Shown: positions 33,921-44,969 of the stretch, one piece after another | Position numbering within the stretch: the first letter of the stretch is position 1 | Layout: every line of letters starts with the position of its first letter | Origin: Hippasteria phrygiana | Lineage: Eukaryota > Echinodermata > Asteroidea > Valvatida > Goniasteridae | Length of the DNA: 64,000 nt | Direction: 5' to 3' | NCBI GenBank assembly: GCA_037893225.1 | Contig: JAZGUH010000155.1 | Location: forward strand, 1,054,001 to 1,118,000 | Notes under the pieces: generated by a model | Told to the model about the DNA's origin: nothing | Seen by the model: the letters and a program-made list of their open reading frames with translations, nothing else | Databases searched by the model: none | Made by a program: the position numbers and the translations under genes

Positions 33921-34957
33921 ACATGATTGGGATTGAATGTACATGTCTGGAATACAATGGGCATTCATTTTCATTGCAACAATAAATGTGGCAAGCCTGT
34001 ACCATCGTGGGGTTTGGTGGTGGGAAGGGGGGGGGGGGGGGGGGGTGATAGCAACTACATGTACAACCTTCACAAACAAATCATTTGCTGTGCTGCCCAA
34101 CCTAATGCTGAAAATTACTACTGTATATTTTGCGTACTTGCTTTTCCGAAATCCATTCGAGTGTTAATTTGGGAGTATGATTTGTGTGTTTTTATTGAGG
34201 TATTTCACTCCTTACACACCCTTTCGCTATTAAAACCCAATTCTAATCAAAACAAAGCCATAAGCAGGGTTGTGCATGCAGCACTCGCTATGTAACCACG
34301 ACACATGTAACCACGGCAGTATCTTTGACAAGTAACTGACAAGTAGCCAGGCATGAGTTTTTTTTTGTATATCCGGCACACAAACTCCCCACAAGCTTTT
34401 CTTGGATATTCTATGACCCCAAAACAAACAGTGTCAGCATTAATTGCAGTTCTCATACTTGAAAATACAGTAAAACACCAAAGTCCACAATCTTATTTGA
34501 CTCAAAGCTCTAAGTACACGTGCATATGTGATGTGATCAAGCAAAATCAGTCAGAACTCGGCAATCCTTGTTTCGAGATATGGGCCAAAATAATGTTCGT
34601 AAGGGATGGACAAATCAAAATTGACATTTTTACAAAAACAGAAGGGAAAAACTTTCTTCTTACACAACTTTGTTGTGACATGTATTATAAGTGTGCTAAA
34701 AATGACTCAATCAAAGTACTGTAACTTTAAACTTGATTTTCTCAGTTTCTTTACGTGCCGATGTTCAAATATTCTTAACTTTTTTAACCAAAGGTCATAT
34801 TCACATGGGTTTTCACTAATATGGAGCTTGAAGTACGCTACAAATGAATATGTAAAAATCCCAAAATTTACCAGAGCCTACTTCAGACTGATTTTGCTTG
34901 ATCGCATCACTTGTACAAGTCCATGATTACAACGTAACCCCAACGGTAACAGCCCTA

Positions 34958-35173
34958 TGTTCCGACACCCCTATGTTCCGACAACTCAACCTATGTTCCG
35001 ACAACTCAACCTATGTTCCGACGTCCCTATGTTCCGACGTCCCTATGTTCCGACGTCCCTATGTTCCGACGTCCCTATGTTCCGACGTCCCTATGTTCCG
35101 ACGTCCCTATGTTCCGACACCCCTATGTTCCGACAACTCAACCTATGTTCCGACACCCCTATGTTCCGACACC
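34958..35173 (+). repeat. 15-bp minisatellite array (CTATGTTCCGACGTC), forward
   Basis: About 14 units of CTATGTTCCGACGTC, with CACC and AACTCAA variants, stand in a row. Because the unit is a multiple of three, all frames stay open and give repetitive peptides such as YVPTSLCSD; these are not genes. The same unit occurs in the opposite orientation at 38883-39085. Confidence 0.9.
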
Positions 35174-35766
35174 CGAAAATAAGGTTATGTTGGCCTGTTA
35201 AGACTGGTATGTTGGTGACAGGAGGGCCCACATTCATGGCTGTCTCACCGTAAATAAAGAATCGACGCTCGCGGAAGAAGGAAATTCTGCGCTTTATACA
35301 TCAGTTAGCAAGAAATTTTTGTCAGTGCGCATGCGTGTTTCACGTTAAAGGTTTTCGCTCAATACGAAATCGGCGCTTGCCCTAGTCTTGGCTCAAGACG
35401 TTGTTACGTATATACGCGATAACCGGCCGCCGCGAGAGGGCGTTATCACGACAAACCATTAATAGCCACGAACCGCCAGTAACAACGCACCTGCTTAGCC
35501 TAATGATTGCAGCGCGCATTATGAATACATAAATAAATGCATTATTCATAGATCTAACCCCCTGACTACTACCGCCCGAGTGTTAGTATGAAGATAAAGG
35601 TACAGCAGGTCCGTGCTAGATTGTTTGGTAGGGCCGAGGGGAATGAACTAAAAAGTTCCGGAATGATGGAAATATAATAAACAGAAAATCTTAACGGGGC
35701 TGAATATGATATTATAATGGTGCTGAGGAGACATTGTTAGGTGATTTGATTTAGATATAAAATATA

Positions 35767-35873
35767 AAAGGCCGTGATGATGATAATAATTAAACAAATA
35801 GCTCACGAGGCCCTATAGGGCCTATAGGGCCTCGTGAGCTATTTGTTTTATTATTATCATCATCACGGCCTTT
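35767..35873. repeat. Near-perfect 107-bp palindrome
   Basis: Arms of 53 bases (35767-35819 and 35821-35873) pair with one mismatch around a single central base. The arm includes GGCCGTGATGATGATAATAA and CTCACGAGGCCCTATAGG. With no loop it could extrude as a cruciform. It could also come from a fold-back assembly or amplification artefact. Confidence 0.9.
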
Positions 35874-36079
35874 AGTCTTTACGGCCGGGGAAAACGGAGA
35901 TTGTCGTACTTTGGTGATTCGATTGTCACACAGTTCACAAAGATACTGAGACGCACTCTAGATCTCCTGCGGGTTTTCTCCACTGGTGAAACTCGACAAA
36001 ACATTCAGGCTCATGTTTGCTTTGAGGCTGGACGCGAATCCCCGCCGAGACCCCAGCGATTCCCCTACCTCCGAGTCGA

Positions 36080-36228
36080 CTTCAATTCAACGGACGACTT
36101 GTCTGAACGGAAGACTTGTCTCCACGGACGACTTGTCTTCCCATCTGACGGAAAGACGGTCGAGTTGTCTCAACGGTCGAGTTGTCTCGAGTCGAGTCGG
36201 CCAACGGTCGAGTTGTCCGAGCCCCGAC
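36080..36228 (+). repeat. Degenerate tandem repeat, ACGGTCGAGTTGTCT-like unit
   Basis: Six to eight imperfect units of ACGG-C-GA-TTGTCT spaced 15-18 bases apart. The open frames over it (both strands) are repeat-driven. Confidence 0.65.
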
Positions 36229-36677
36229 GGTTTAATATAATGGAGAGGTATTTCTTGCATGTAACAAGTAATTTCCCGCAGATCACACACCATCACCCAT
36301 GTTGCCTGCCCGGTCCCGCCCGGCACCCCTTCCCCGTCGTATCCCCCTCGCGTCGATCGTCACAGTTGCAAGACGTCGCATGCGAACACGAACGGTGAAC
36401 ACTGCAGCCGCTAGCGCATAGCCAGTCAGCCGGCCGGCCATCCGGAAAGCAGAGCTAGCAGCTTCGATCGCGAACTTACCAGCGCCCCTTCGGCCAGTAT
36501 AGTATGGATAGCTACCAGACTATTGTGCAACTTCACGGCAGCTCTTTTTGGTATGTACTTGTGCGCGTGCGTGAAGAGAAAATGTTCCTCATTTTCATAC
36601 AGAATTGACGCATGCGCACTAGTTTCCCCCATTTTTCGGGGGGAGATTTTACAAGATTCCCAAGACTACGCTTGCCC

Positions 36678-38865
36678 GCGCGGAATGGTAAACGCAAGCG
36701 CAGCATTCCGCGGTCATCCTCGACTCCATGGGCGCGTGTGCGTTCCTTCACTAACCCCTGGCCGTTTGGAATACGTAAACGACGCTGACTGGCTATTCGA
36801 AATGAATATTTATGTACTGAAAGTGAACCGCGCGCGTAATCCGAATGTTGAACGCCCTGTGTGCGCTCGCGCCCGCGTTCACATCCTGTTCGTCACGTCA
36901 CATCAGCAAAACGACTCCGAGCACTTTTTTCCATTATCATCAAGACAAGGCCACTAGTCTTGGTGGCTACGATAAACAATATGGATTTTTTCTGGTCAGG
37001 AAATACATGTATTTTATGTTTAAACAGAGATAGAAAAGGCACACATATTCGAGTCGAGGCCGGAAATCAAAATTGTTCCAATCGATAGTAAATTTACTCA
37101 TTTATCTAGTTCAAGAAAGTCGCTCATTCTCAATGACAGTGTTTGCTGCCGCTGCAGAAGATGCATCGAAAGGTTTGACAAATTTGCGAAAACAGCTGAG
37201 AAAAACATTTGGAAAATTACACAACTGACATCCGGCGATAATGGGCGGAAACGGTCATGACGGTCGTCATACTTTTTCTTCCTCCCGATCCCACCAGGCC
37301 GGCTGTTACTACTACTCTCATCAGTGCAGTGTTAGATTTAACGTCTGGCGGGAAAAACATTAGGCATGATTATTAATAATTATTAGGAACTAATCTCATC
37401 CTTCCAAAAGATTGATTCTACAAATAAAACCTTCCTACTAAAAACACTGCGTCGCGCGTTAAACACATCGACTGCAGTCCTAATTACCATATCCCACTAT
37501 GTGGGATATGGTAATTACACAATTCCAGGGGTTAGGATCGAGCAAGGCATGGTGGGAAAACATGGCGCCGCAAGATCGTACCCATGGTAACGAGGTTGTT
37601 CCGCGGTTGACTGTACTTTTCTGGTGTGCAAAAACTGTCATCGAGTGAGATTTATGTCAGCGGGGCATCTGTGTTTGTCAACACATTCCTTGTTTGTTTG
37701 TTTTTAATTCGAATCGTCAAGTCTCTTCTGATACTTAGGCCTATTCTAGTTTAATCCTTGCAAGTAGCGGGGCAGAAAAAAGGACAACACCACATCCGAT
37801 TTTTCCCTTTATAAAAGGACCGGATTCCCCATAAAACAACGGGTGTCCAGGGTGCGAAGCCCCCTGAAGCGGAAGCTCTGAGCCTTTAGCATTTTTGAGG
37901 TGAGAAATGAAGCCTCTGTATGCCGTAAAACCAGAGAATAGAAACACTAACTTGTATTATAGCATTTCTTATTCATATCCAAACTTGAAATTTTAATGGA
38001 AGGCTTATGTAACCTCTGTAACATTAAGAGAAAACGAATTAAACGATTCCAAACAATGCATTACAATGGCACAAATTTCAATACAGATCTGATTTTGAAA
38101 CCAAATTTGTAAATAGTCTTTAGATGTTTTGATAGAGTGGGAACCCTTTATAACTTTGGTTAAGGTAAAAACAAAATCTCTGTAGTATTAGTTTGCCGTG
38201 AGCGGGATTTATTAATTGTATTTTAAGTTATAATTAAAATGCAACCAGTCGGATTGCGCGAAACGAGGTTTCCGTTAACCAATCAGAAGCGAGAGATTTA
38301 AACATGCTTATAAATTTTAATGATGGACATTTAAAGGCATAGAATAAGAAGTATTTTGATTGGATAAATTTTAATGCTGCACAATCATGCATCGGAGTCA
38401 TATTGACAGCGTAAACTTCTGACGCACTATACCCACGTTAGCACTATAATGTGTGTGAAACGACATTAAATTCAAACTCATGAAACAAATTCTCCGTATC
38501 AGTCTAATTAAAGCTCACTATTAAGTTCACGCCAGTACCATTTTTCCCATAGAAATATTTCTGTCTGGGATGCTGTCAAAGTCGAGAAAGTAGAGTTTGG
38601 AGACCCCGATTTTCATTCCGGCTGTAACAACCGAAATTAAGAACAATGTGTTTGGATGCTAAAAATGTGCAGGTTTTTCACTATTTTCTCCTCACTCAGA
38701 CAACGGATTGAGCCCATACTTTTTTCTTTTTTTTAAAGAGGGCCTTATAACACAGGAATAACAGAGAAGTCAATGGCTAGCGGGGAACAAAGGATTTTTC
38801 TCACAGTATTTGGAAGAGATGACAAACAGTGGATTGGTCACTCAATTCCCATTATGGAAGGGTGA
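36678..38865. other. Non-coding stretch with a small perfect palindrome
   Basis: No exon supported. At 37481-37517 a perfect palindrome with 17-base arms (TAATTACCATATCCCAC) surrounds TAT. The segment 36,780-36,900 is CpG-rich. The rest is AT-rich with nothing recognised. Confidence 0.45.
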
Positions 38866-38882
38866 AGGAACATATGTATATG

Positions 38883-39085
38883 TGTCGGAACAAAGGGGTG
38901 TCGGAACATAGGGGTGTCGGAACATAGGTTGAGTTGTCGGAACATAGGGGTGTCGGAACATAGGGGTGTCGAAACATAGGGACGTCGGAACATAGGGGTG
39001 TCGGAACATAGGTTTAGTTGTCGGAACATAGGGGTGTCGGAACATAGGGGTGTCGGAACACAGGGGTGTCGGAACATAGGGGTGT
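38883..39085 (-). repeat. 15-bp minisatellite array, reverse orientation
   Basis: About 13 units of GGTGTCGGAACATAG, the reverse complement of the array at 34958-35173, again with AACTCAA-type variants. The outer flanks of the two arrays also share a GGTAACA/GGTTACA-like stretch, so they may be the arms of a foldback element about 4.1 kb long. Confidence 0.9.
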
Positions 39086-39971
39086 AACCAGTCCAACTTG
39101 TATAGCCACATTGCTCTAGGAAAAGGTGATGACAAATCACAGCCAGTCAAAGCCGACACATACACTGTATTTTCTCTAGGACTTTCAAGCAGCATACCGT
39201 AACTATGTATCTGCCACATGAAGCCAAAGTACACAAAATAAACATGATTTTAATGTGAAATGAATTTTAAAAAATCAAAAAAAAATCAGAAAATCACTAT
39301 GCACAACATGATGTCGATGTAGCCAAAAACATTTTAAAAAGTTGTACTTTGTTCAGAATCACAGACGATTAGGAGTGGTGAAAAATTCAGCTGATTGACC
39401 CTGGAATGGGACTCCTAGTCCTAATCACCAAACACTCCCGACCCTTGGAAATTAAATTAAAATGCATTCATGGCTTTTCCAGTAGTGAAATAAAAGTATA
39501 ACTTTCAACATAAACAACATGCATAAACCTTGATTTGTACAGTTCTAACTATACTTATGGAAAAAAGGGATTAAAATGGGGAGAAACATTTATACAAAGT
39601 GAGCCAACAACGCTAAATTTCTGTAATGGTCAATGAAATAAAAATTAAAAAAATTTAAACACCATGACTTCTCATTCGACTGCCCGCAGCTCAACATGTA
39701 AGTCCTTCAAAGCAAGAAACCATGATGAACTTTACATTAATTTTGTAGTCGAGAATCAGAGTTAACTTCCGCTTTGGGGAGGTGACCACTTGCTTTTATC
39801 TATTTAACATGAGCTCAACATAATGCCATGTCTGAAACAGCTACGGATACTCATCACAGTGCACCAATGGCAAAGCCAAAGCCATAGCCATAGAATACCC
39901 GATTTAGACACAGCATACATTTAAAACAATCTTTCAACTACAACCCTTTGGCCTTGAAGGAAACAACATCT

Positions 39972-40163
39972 TTATAGGAATTGATTGCGAACTGGACGCA
40001 CCACAGCAGTAACTCGGGATCTCATCTGCTGGTCAGTGGCGGTCCCTACGGCTGCGGCTGGATTGGCTCGGGGGGCTGGAGCCCGAAGTCCGTCGGATAA
40101 ACTCAGTGCTTCCACTTTCAAGGAAATTTCGTAGTGGGGGTTGAAGTTGTCCACTGGGTACAT
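39972..40163 (-). CDS. Last coding exon of an unidentified minus-strand gene
   Basis: On the minus strand the acceptor AAATGCAG precedes ATGTACCCAGTG in phase 0, as the previous exon (50334-50411) requires. It encodes 63 residues, starting MYPVDNFNPHYEISLKVEAL and ending VVRPVRNQFL, then a stop. Third codon positions are strongly G/C in this frame and not in the competing open frame (SGSTEFIRRTSGSSP...), which supports the choice. I do not recognise the family. The joined peptide is rich in Tyr, Pro and Gln and would suit a disordered tail. Confidence 0.6.
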   Translation of the reverse strand: MYPVDNFNPHYEISLKVEALSLSDGLRAPAPRANPAAAVGTATDQQMRSRVTAVVRPVRNQFL

Positions 40164-40367
40164 CTGCATTTAAGGACACAATGGATAAACTTTCAATGAA
40201 AGCTGTTAACCCTTGCAACAGCTTTGTCAGGTCAACTTCACCTTATTCCTGCTGTGTACCTCAGCCAAGTTTGCTCGACAGTGAAATCACACACACAACA
40301 TCCAAACAGATACATTCACTGGTTTTCAACAAACTGCAGTGTTTGTGCTTATTGCTGCCCACACGTC

Positions 40368-41018
40368 ATCCACATGTCATCCACATATCGTCACCGTTTT
40401 CACGAAGAGACACACATGTGGATTTTGAAGAAAAAGCATTTGAGATAATCGCAAGGGGAGTTTCTCCTATTATAAACTGCAAAAAATACTACTTTGCAAC
40501 AACTTTGTGCAGTAAGGAAACCTTCACATGATTCTATGAGAGGTGAATTTTCATGTAAACCCAGTAATTATAATTAACACGGTGGTTAATTAGCCTAAAT
40601 TAATTAGTAAAGATGCACATCTCTTCGTGAAAACTTTCCTACATTGAAGCCCTTTCTGTTCAATGTGTTTTTCCATATGGAAGGGGGTGTAACAAAGATG
40701 TGTGTCTCTTTGTGAAAACGAAAATCTCAGTTGACCTACTTTTACACCTTTCCGTGCAATACGTTTTGTACGCGTTCAAGGGGCAGTCAGTTCGCGTCTC
40801 TTCAGGAAAACGCAAAATGCAATTATAAAAATGCCTGCCCCTTGCATCATGAATGTTATTTGGAAATTAATGATTATTTGCTTGCAGAAGCATGTCAAAA
40901 TGGTTAAGTACAGTGTTTTAAAGCAAAATAGTTTTAACAAAAAATAGAAATCGAAAAAATTGTCATTTTTTACATATGTGTCTCTTCGTGAAAATGGTGA
41001 CGTTATGCCATCCACGTA
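40368..41018. mobile_element. DNA element with TCACGAAGAGACACACAT ends
   Basis: CATCCACATATCGTCACCGT plus TTTCACGAAGAGACACA on the left is inverted at the right (TGTGTCTCTTCGTGAAAATG, GTGACGTTATGCCATCCACG). Further TCTCTTCGTGAAAA copies occur inside near 40620, 40700 and 40795. It lies in the last intron of the minus-strand gene. Confidence 0.7.
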
Positions 41019-42267
41019 TACAATAGAAAGCTATTTATGATGTTACAAATGATAGCAACCCAACCATCTGTTTGTAGCCCTTATACCTAATGTGGCTTTT
41101 AGCCATTTAATGGGCAATTCCATACAAACAAAGCCATGTAGTTCTATTCGGTTGGACGATCAAATTGTCGCATTCCTCATCATTACAATTGTACCATAAC
41201 AAACCCTCCTTGCAATGTGGTTCTATAAAAGCGCATTCCTTAGTCAATTGCTCAGTTCAGGTTATCTAAGTTTGGCCGAGTGCAACGTTAGAATACACGG
41301 CAATATCTCAAGACAATCCACAAGTTAATGTTGAGGTTCTGTTTGAAAAATTTAAAGGCTATTTTGACTGAGTTCAATAGTATGCAGAACTACCAGGCAG
41401 AAGGAGGAAGCCTTAAGGAAATCCAGAACAAACTTAAAGCCAAAGCACTCAAAAGAACAGGAAATGTGGCTCAGTTCGAAATTTGAAGCTGTCTAGAAGT
41501 CATTTTAGTTAAAATCAAAGTAGCGCTACTAAAGACTGGTCAAACTGAACAAGCCAATTAGACAGTGCAAGAGGCCGAAGAACTACAAGAGGACCGACCG
41601 CAAGCAGAAGATTCAGACTGCGGACGAAGCCCTGCAGGTTGGACAACGATTCAACATCCTGAGAAATCTTCCATGGACGACCTTAACCGCGGACCAGAGA
41701 AATTAGGTTCAAGTAGCCGAGGAACACGCTAAGGCTCGACAAGGAAACCACACACCAGAGCATCCAAACAACATACATATTCGCCATGTTTCAACGAACT
41801 GCTAGTGCTTGTGATTTTCGCTGTCCATACATGATCTTTATAACAACAGATAAAGGGCTTGTTCGGATCTTATAATGGTGCTATCAAATTCATGTATTAC
41901 AATATTTTGAGAAAACTGTATCCAAAGTTTCCCTGTACAGTTATGTGCATGGAGTGCCATTTGTTTATGTGACAAACAACTTTCCTGTTTGATAAAGTGG
42001 GCCAGAAGAGAAAACAGCGTAACTTTGCTATTTTAGCAGTTATGACTTCTATTTTTACACCCTATGAAAGAGAAATTTTAGTGGAACAAAATTTACACAC
42101 AACATTTTCCTTTTTCAATCAATTCTTGAGGGTGAAATCTTTGGTTGAAAATACAACCATTCAACAAGCAGTCAGCTGATTTTTCTGCGTAAGTGGTTTC
42201 ATGCTTGACTGAACAAAGAATATGGTACTGTAAGCCTTGGTCAAGGCTGTTCGATAGTCTGCATCCG
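41019..42267. other. Intronic stretch with decayed ORF-like text
   Basis: The segment 41290-41760 reads like an eroded coding region on the plus strand (for example NYQAEGGSLKEIQNKLKAK before stops). I cannot name it; it may be a transposon remnant. The part near 41750-41835 is a diverged direct copy of 40285-40365. Confidence 0.35.
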
Positions 42268-42297
42268 CTGCATGCATAGTCTTGGTTCAAGACGACA

Positions 42298-42472
42298 GTA
42301 TACAAATAATGAATGTTTATTAGTGCGATGGTAAGAATAATTTCATGAGGTGACAGATGGCATGTTCCATTCCACGAGGCGAAGCCGAGTGGAATGGGAC
42401 ATTCCATCAGTCACCAAATGAAATTATTGTTACCATTGCACGAATGTAAAACATTCATTATTTGTTTTATAC
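42298..42472. repeat. Long hairpin (MITE-like), about 80-bp arms
   Basis: ACAAATAATGAATGTTTATT..GATGGCATGTTCCATTCCAC is inverted after a 13-base loop (GAGGCGAAGCCGA). The loop itself is partly self-complementary. It begins about 20 bases inside the left end of the 42277-44261 element. Confidence 0.85.
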
Positions 42473-42541
42473 AACGCCTGAATAAATCCGACAGATTGCA
42501 TGCATGGATTTCTTTGTGTAACGTTACAACGTGCCGTTTAC

Positions 42542-42761
42542 CTTCTCAGTCCCGCATAAAACCGCGACAACAAATTGTCGAGTTCCGAATCAGTTAAAGC
42601 TTCAATTGTTGTTCCTGCGTGCTTGCAAATTCATCTAATCGTTTCATTGCATATTTGATTTGTCTCTTTGTATTTGGAGCGTCAGCATCGCCTACGAGTT
42701 CCAATATTTCGTCGTTTGTTGGGAGAACAAACCGCGGCAGTTCGGGAAACTCGGCCGCCAT
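42542..42761 (-). pseudogene. Crypton/KIAA1958-like tyrosine recombinase N-terminal fragment
   Basis: The frame from the ATG at 42761 reads MAAEFPELPRFVLPTNDEIL and GDADAPNTKRQIKYAMKRLDEF. Invertebrate proteins of the KIAA1958/ZMYM/Crypton group begin like this: an acidic start, then NTKRxxxxAxxxFxxF, the helical core-binding domain of tyrosine recombinases. After STQ the frame stops, but shifting one base continues as TTIEALTDSELDNLLSRFYA up to a possible donor (AAG followed by gtaaac at 42541). So this is a one-base-shifted, truncated copy with no catalytic domain in sight. Confidence 0.6.
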
Positions 42762-44666
42762 GTTGTGTGAATGACAGCCCTGTTGTAGCGCCACACCATA
42801 GTGACCGTAAAATTAGGGAAGTTCGTTTGGTTCTATCAATGCGTGCGCACCGTTTGATAGAACCATGTGATAGAACGTTTTGGGCGGTGCGGGTTCGCGT
42901 CGTGTGATGGGTCGAATAATTCAATGCACGTGATCGACGATCCACCAATCGGATGGCTGGGATTTATTCAGGTGTTGTATAATGATCGATAATGGATCGT
43001 GTAGCGTCGCCATTCGTTCCATGCAGTGCGCCCTCTGACGGTACGATTAGAATAACTCATGTGCTCGCACTATCGTCTTGGGAATCCTGCAAAATGTGGG
43101 CGCGGCTGTAATATGCTAATAAGTTTGTTTGTGTTAATATTCATAACCTTCGAACAACATGGCGCGTCAAGCAGTCGGCGACCCCATGACATCATACGCG
43201 GCGATAGGTTTGTGCGAAAAAACCGAAGATCGTATGTATACGCGTAGCCGAGTAGTTTTATACTAAGATTTTTGGAAGGAACATAAACATGCAAAACATA
43301 TTTCTCTGTTAAATAAACGTGACACTGATGGTTTAATTGGGGATATCGTTGGGGATTATACTTCTGCATCACAATGTTTGATTCATGTCACAAGTAATAC
43401 TCAAAAGCACTGTCGAGAATCACGGACGCATTTTTCAAAGTGAAATTTGTATTCGTAATTAAGTTCAATATATGGTTTATGATGGTTTTAAATATCCCTA
43501 TTTCCATTCATATTTGCCCCAACCTCTCTAACTGGATGTAAGATTCGCCATAGCCTATAGCTCTTACCCAGATTGTACTGAGACATAAGGCTCCCGGACT
43601 GCAAGAATTCCCGTCCTCGATCGGCTGCTAAAAAGGGCCTCGGGGGTTTGCTAAAAACAAACGAATTAATACTGGTCCTGAGCGTCCTTCTTCAGCACCT
43701 CGTCGGTCAGGCTTTATCCAAAGCCAACTTTAGAGGTTTTGTCATGTATGATACTTCTAGGCTGCGACGAGTGATTTGGAAATTGGAGGCGAAGTTATTA
43801 AAATCAAAACAGAGAGGCACAGGTTCAAAAATTTAGTGTTTACCGAACCCAGTCGGTAAACACACAATGAAAAACACCCTTCCTGCATAGATGAACACAC
43901 GATACGGTCGTTCCCAGTCACAGTTGTTGTGCGATAATTGCATATCGCGCGCTCGGTGACGTAACAGTATGGCTCGCCGGGCCATGCATGTTTACATTTT
44001 AGCCCTAGATCCCGACCCGTTAATATATTCAGGTCATCACATAATTCATATGCATGTTCGTTTTGGAATCGGTGATTGGCTCCCTGGGAAAGCCTAGGGA
44101 GAAATAAAGAAAAAGTTAAACCGCGGATGCAGGATTCCCAAGACGATAGTGCGAGCCCATGAGTTGGTCTAATCGTACCGTCAGAGGGCGCACTGCACGG
44201 AACGAATAAACGCGACGCTACACGATCCATTATCGATCACTGTCGTCTTGAACCAAGACTACTGCATGCATGGCCGCGCGCGCTTTTCGCTTTGCACCAC
44301 GTCACACGTACGGGTCCTGGTACGTATACACGTACGTACACGTATACGAAGCGCAAACAGCGACCTCACGCGGCTATATGCTGCAATATGCAAATCAGTT
44401 GGGTCCGTCTCACAGCCTTGGAACAACCGTCCGCTTTGGCTGATGTTTTTCTTTATTTTTGGATCGGATTTCCAGAGACGACCTCGTATGCGAATAATAG
44501 ATGATGTAGGCGGGGCTAATGTTTGGGTTGTCCAATCCCCAACGAGAAGCCGTGACGTCATCAAAAGTGGCATTGAATCCTGGAAAACATGGCGAACCTT
44601 CCACATCGTTTGTCTTCTCGACAAATGTTTGTTTTTTGTTGCCTGAATATTCTGCTGCGGATTCAT

Positions 44667-44969
44667 TGAGAATCAACCCGATCGACAGCGGAGAGCCTTG
44701 GAAAACTTTCTTCAGGGTCACGACGCGACGTTGTGTTTGCAAGCCCAGAAGCCTTGGCCAAATTCACTGGCCGGCCGGGCAGAGCGCGCGATGTGATTGT
44801 AATCGCCAATAAGTTGTGTGGGATTTTCGTGGACGAAAGCCATGTGAGTCAGTATCCGAGTAGGAAAGATTTTACAAGATTTGTAAATCTGTTCATTACA
44901 TCTGCCACGCTTGGGCTATTCAATATGATTTGGATCTGGGTCTGGGTACTGCATTATTACATGTGTTAA
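44667..44969 (+). pseudogene. RecQ-like helicase fragment (Walker B region)
   Basis: The frame reads RRDVVFASPEALAKF, then ANKLCGIFVDESHVSQYP. The spacing and motifs match the RecQ family: a VxFxSPEAL block followed by a DExH Walker B box and HxVSQ(W). The upstream part with Walker A is not recognisable. After about 30 further codons the frame becomes hydrophobic and ends at a stop. It is probably a fragment of a mobile or multicopy RecQ-like gene. It lies 0.4 kb outside the right end of the 42277-44261 element. Confidence 0.4.

Larger units (their letters stand above)
35383..36668. mobile_element. TAGTCTTGG-family element, 1286 bp, exact 9-bp TSD
   Basis: The element begins TAGTCTTGGCTCAAGACG and ends CCCAAGACTA. 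The nine bases cgcttgccc stand directly on both sides (35374-35382 and 36669-36677). Only the outer nine or ten bases are inverted copies, so this copy has short ends, unlike the long-armed copies. Inside are the 107-bp palindrome at 35767-35873 and a degenerate tandem repeat at 36080-36228. No transposase is recognisable. Confidence 0.85.
42277..44261. mobile_element. TAGTCTTGG-family element, 1985 bp, exact 9-bp TSD, with cargo
   Basis: The left end TAGTCTTGGTTCAAGACGAC and the right end GTCGTCTTGAACCAAGACTA are perfect inverted copies. The nine bases ctgcatgca stand directly outside both (42268-42276 and 44262-44270). Inside are a hairpin element (42298-42472), a minus-strand tyrosine-recombinase-like N-terminal fragment (42542-42761), and a second pair of arms: about 42975-43092 is inverted at about 44117-44240, sharing TGCGCCCTCTGACGGTACGA. 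It lies in the last intron of the minus-strand gene. Confidence 0.85.

Noticed and set aside
34898..35253. Overlapping open frames with YVPTSLCSD repeats
   Set aside because: The 15-bp tandem unit keeps every frame open; there is no start context and no non-repeat domain.
35901..36398. 165-codon plus-strand open frame
   Set aside because: It lies inside a transposon and partly over a degenerate tandem repeat; no recognisable domain.
40033..40163. Alternative reading of the last minus-strand exon (SGSTEFIRRTSGSSP...)
   Set aside because: It is not in phase with the upstream exon, and its third codon positions lack the strong G/C bias of the chosen frame.
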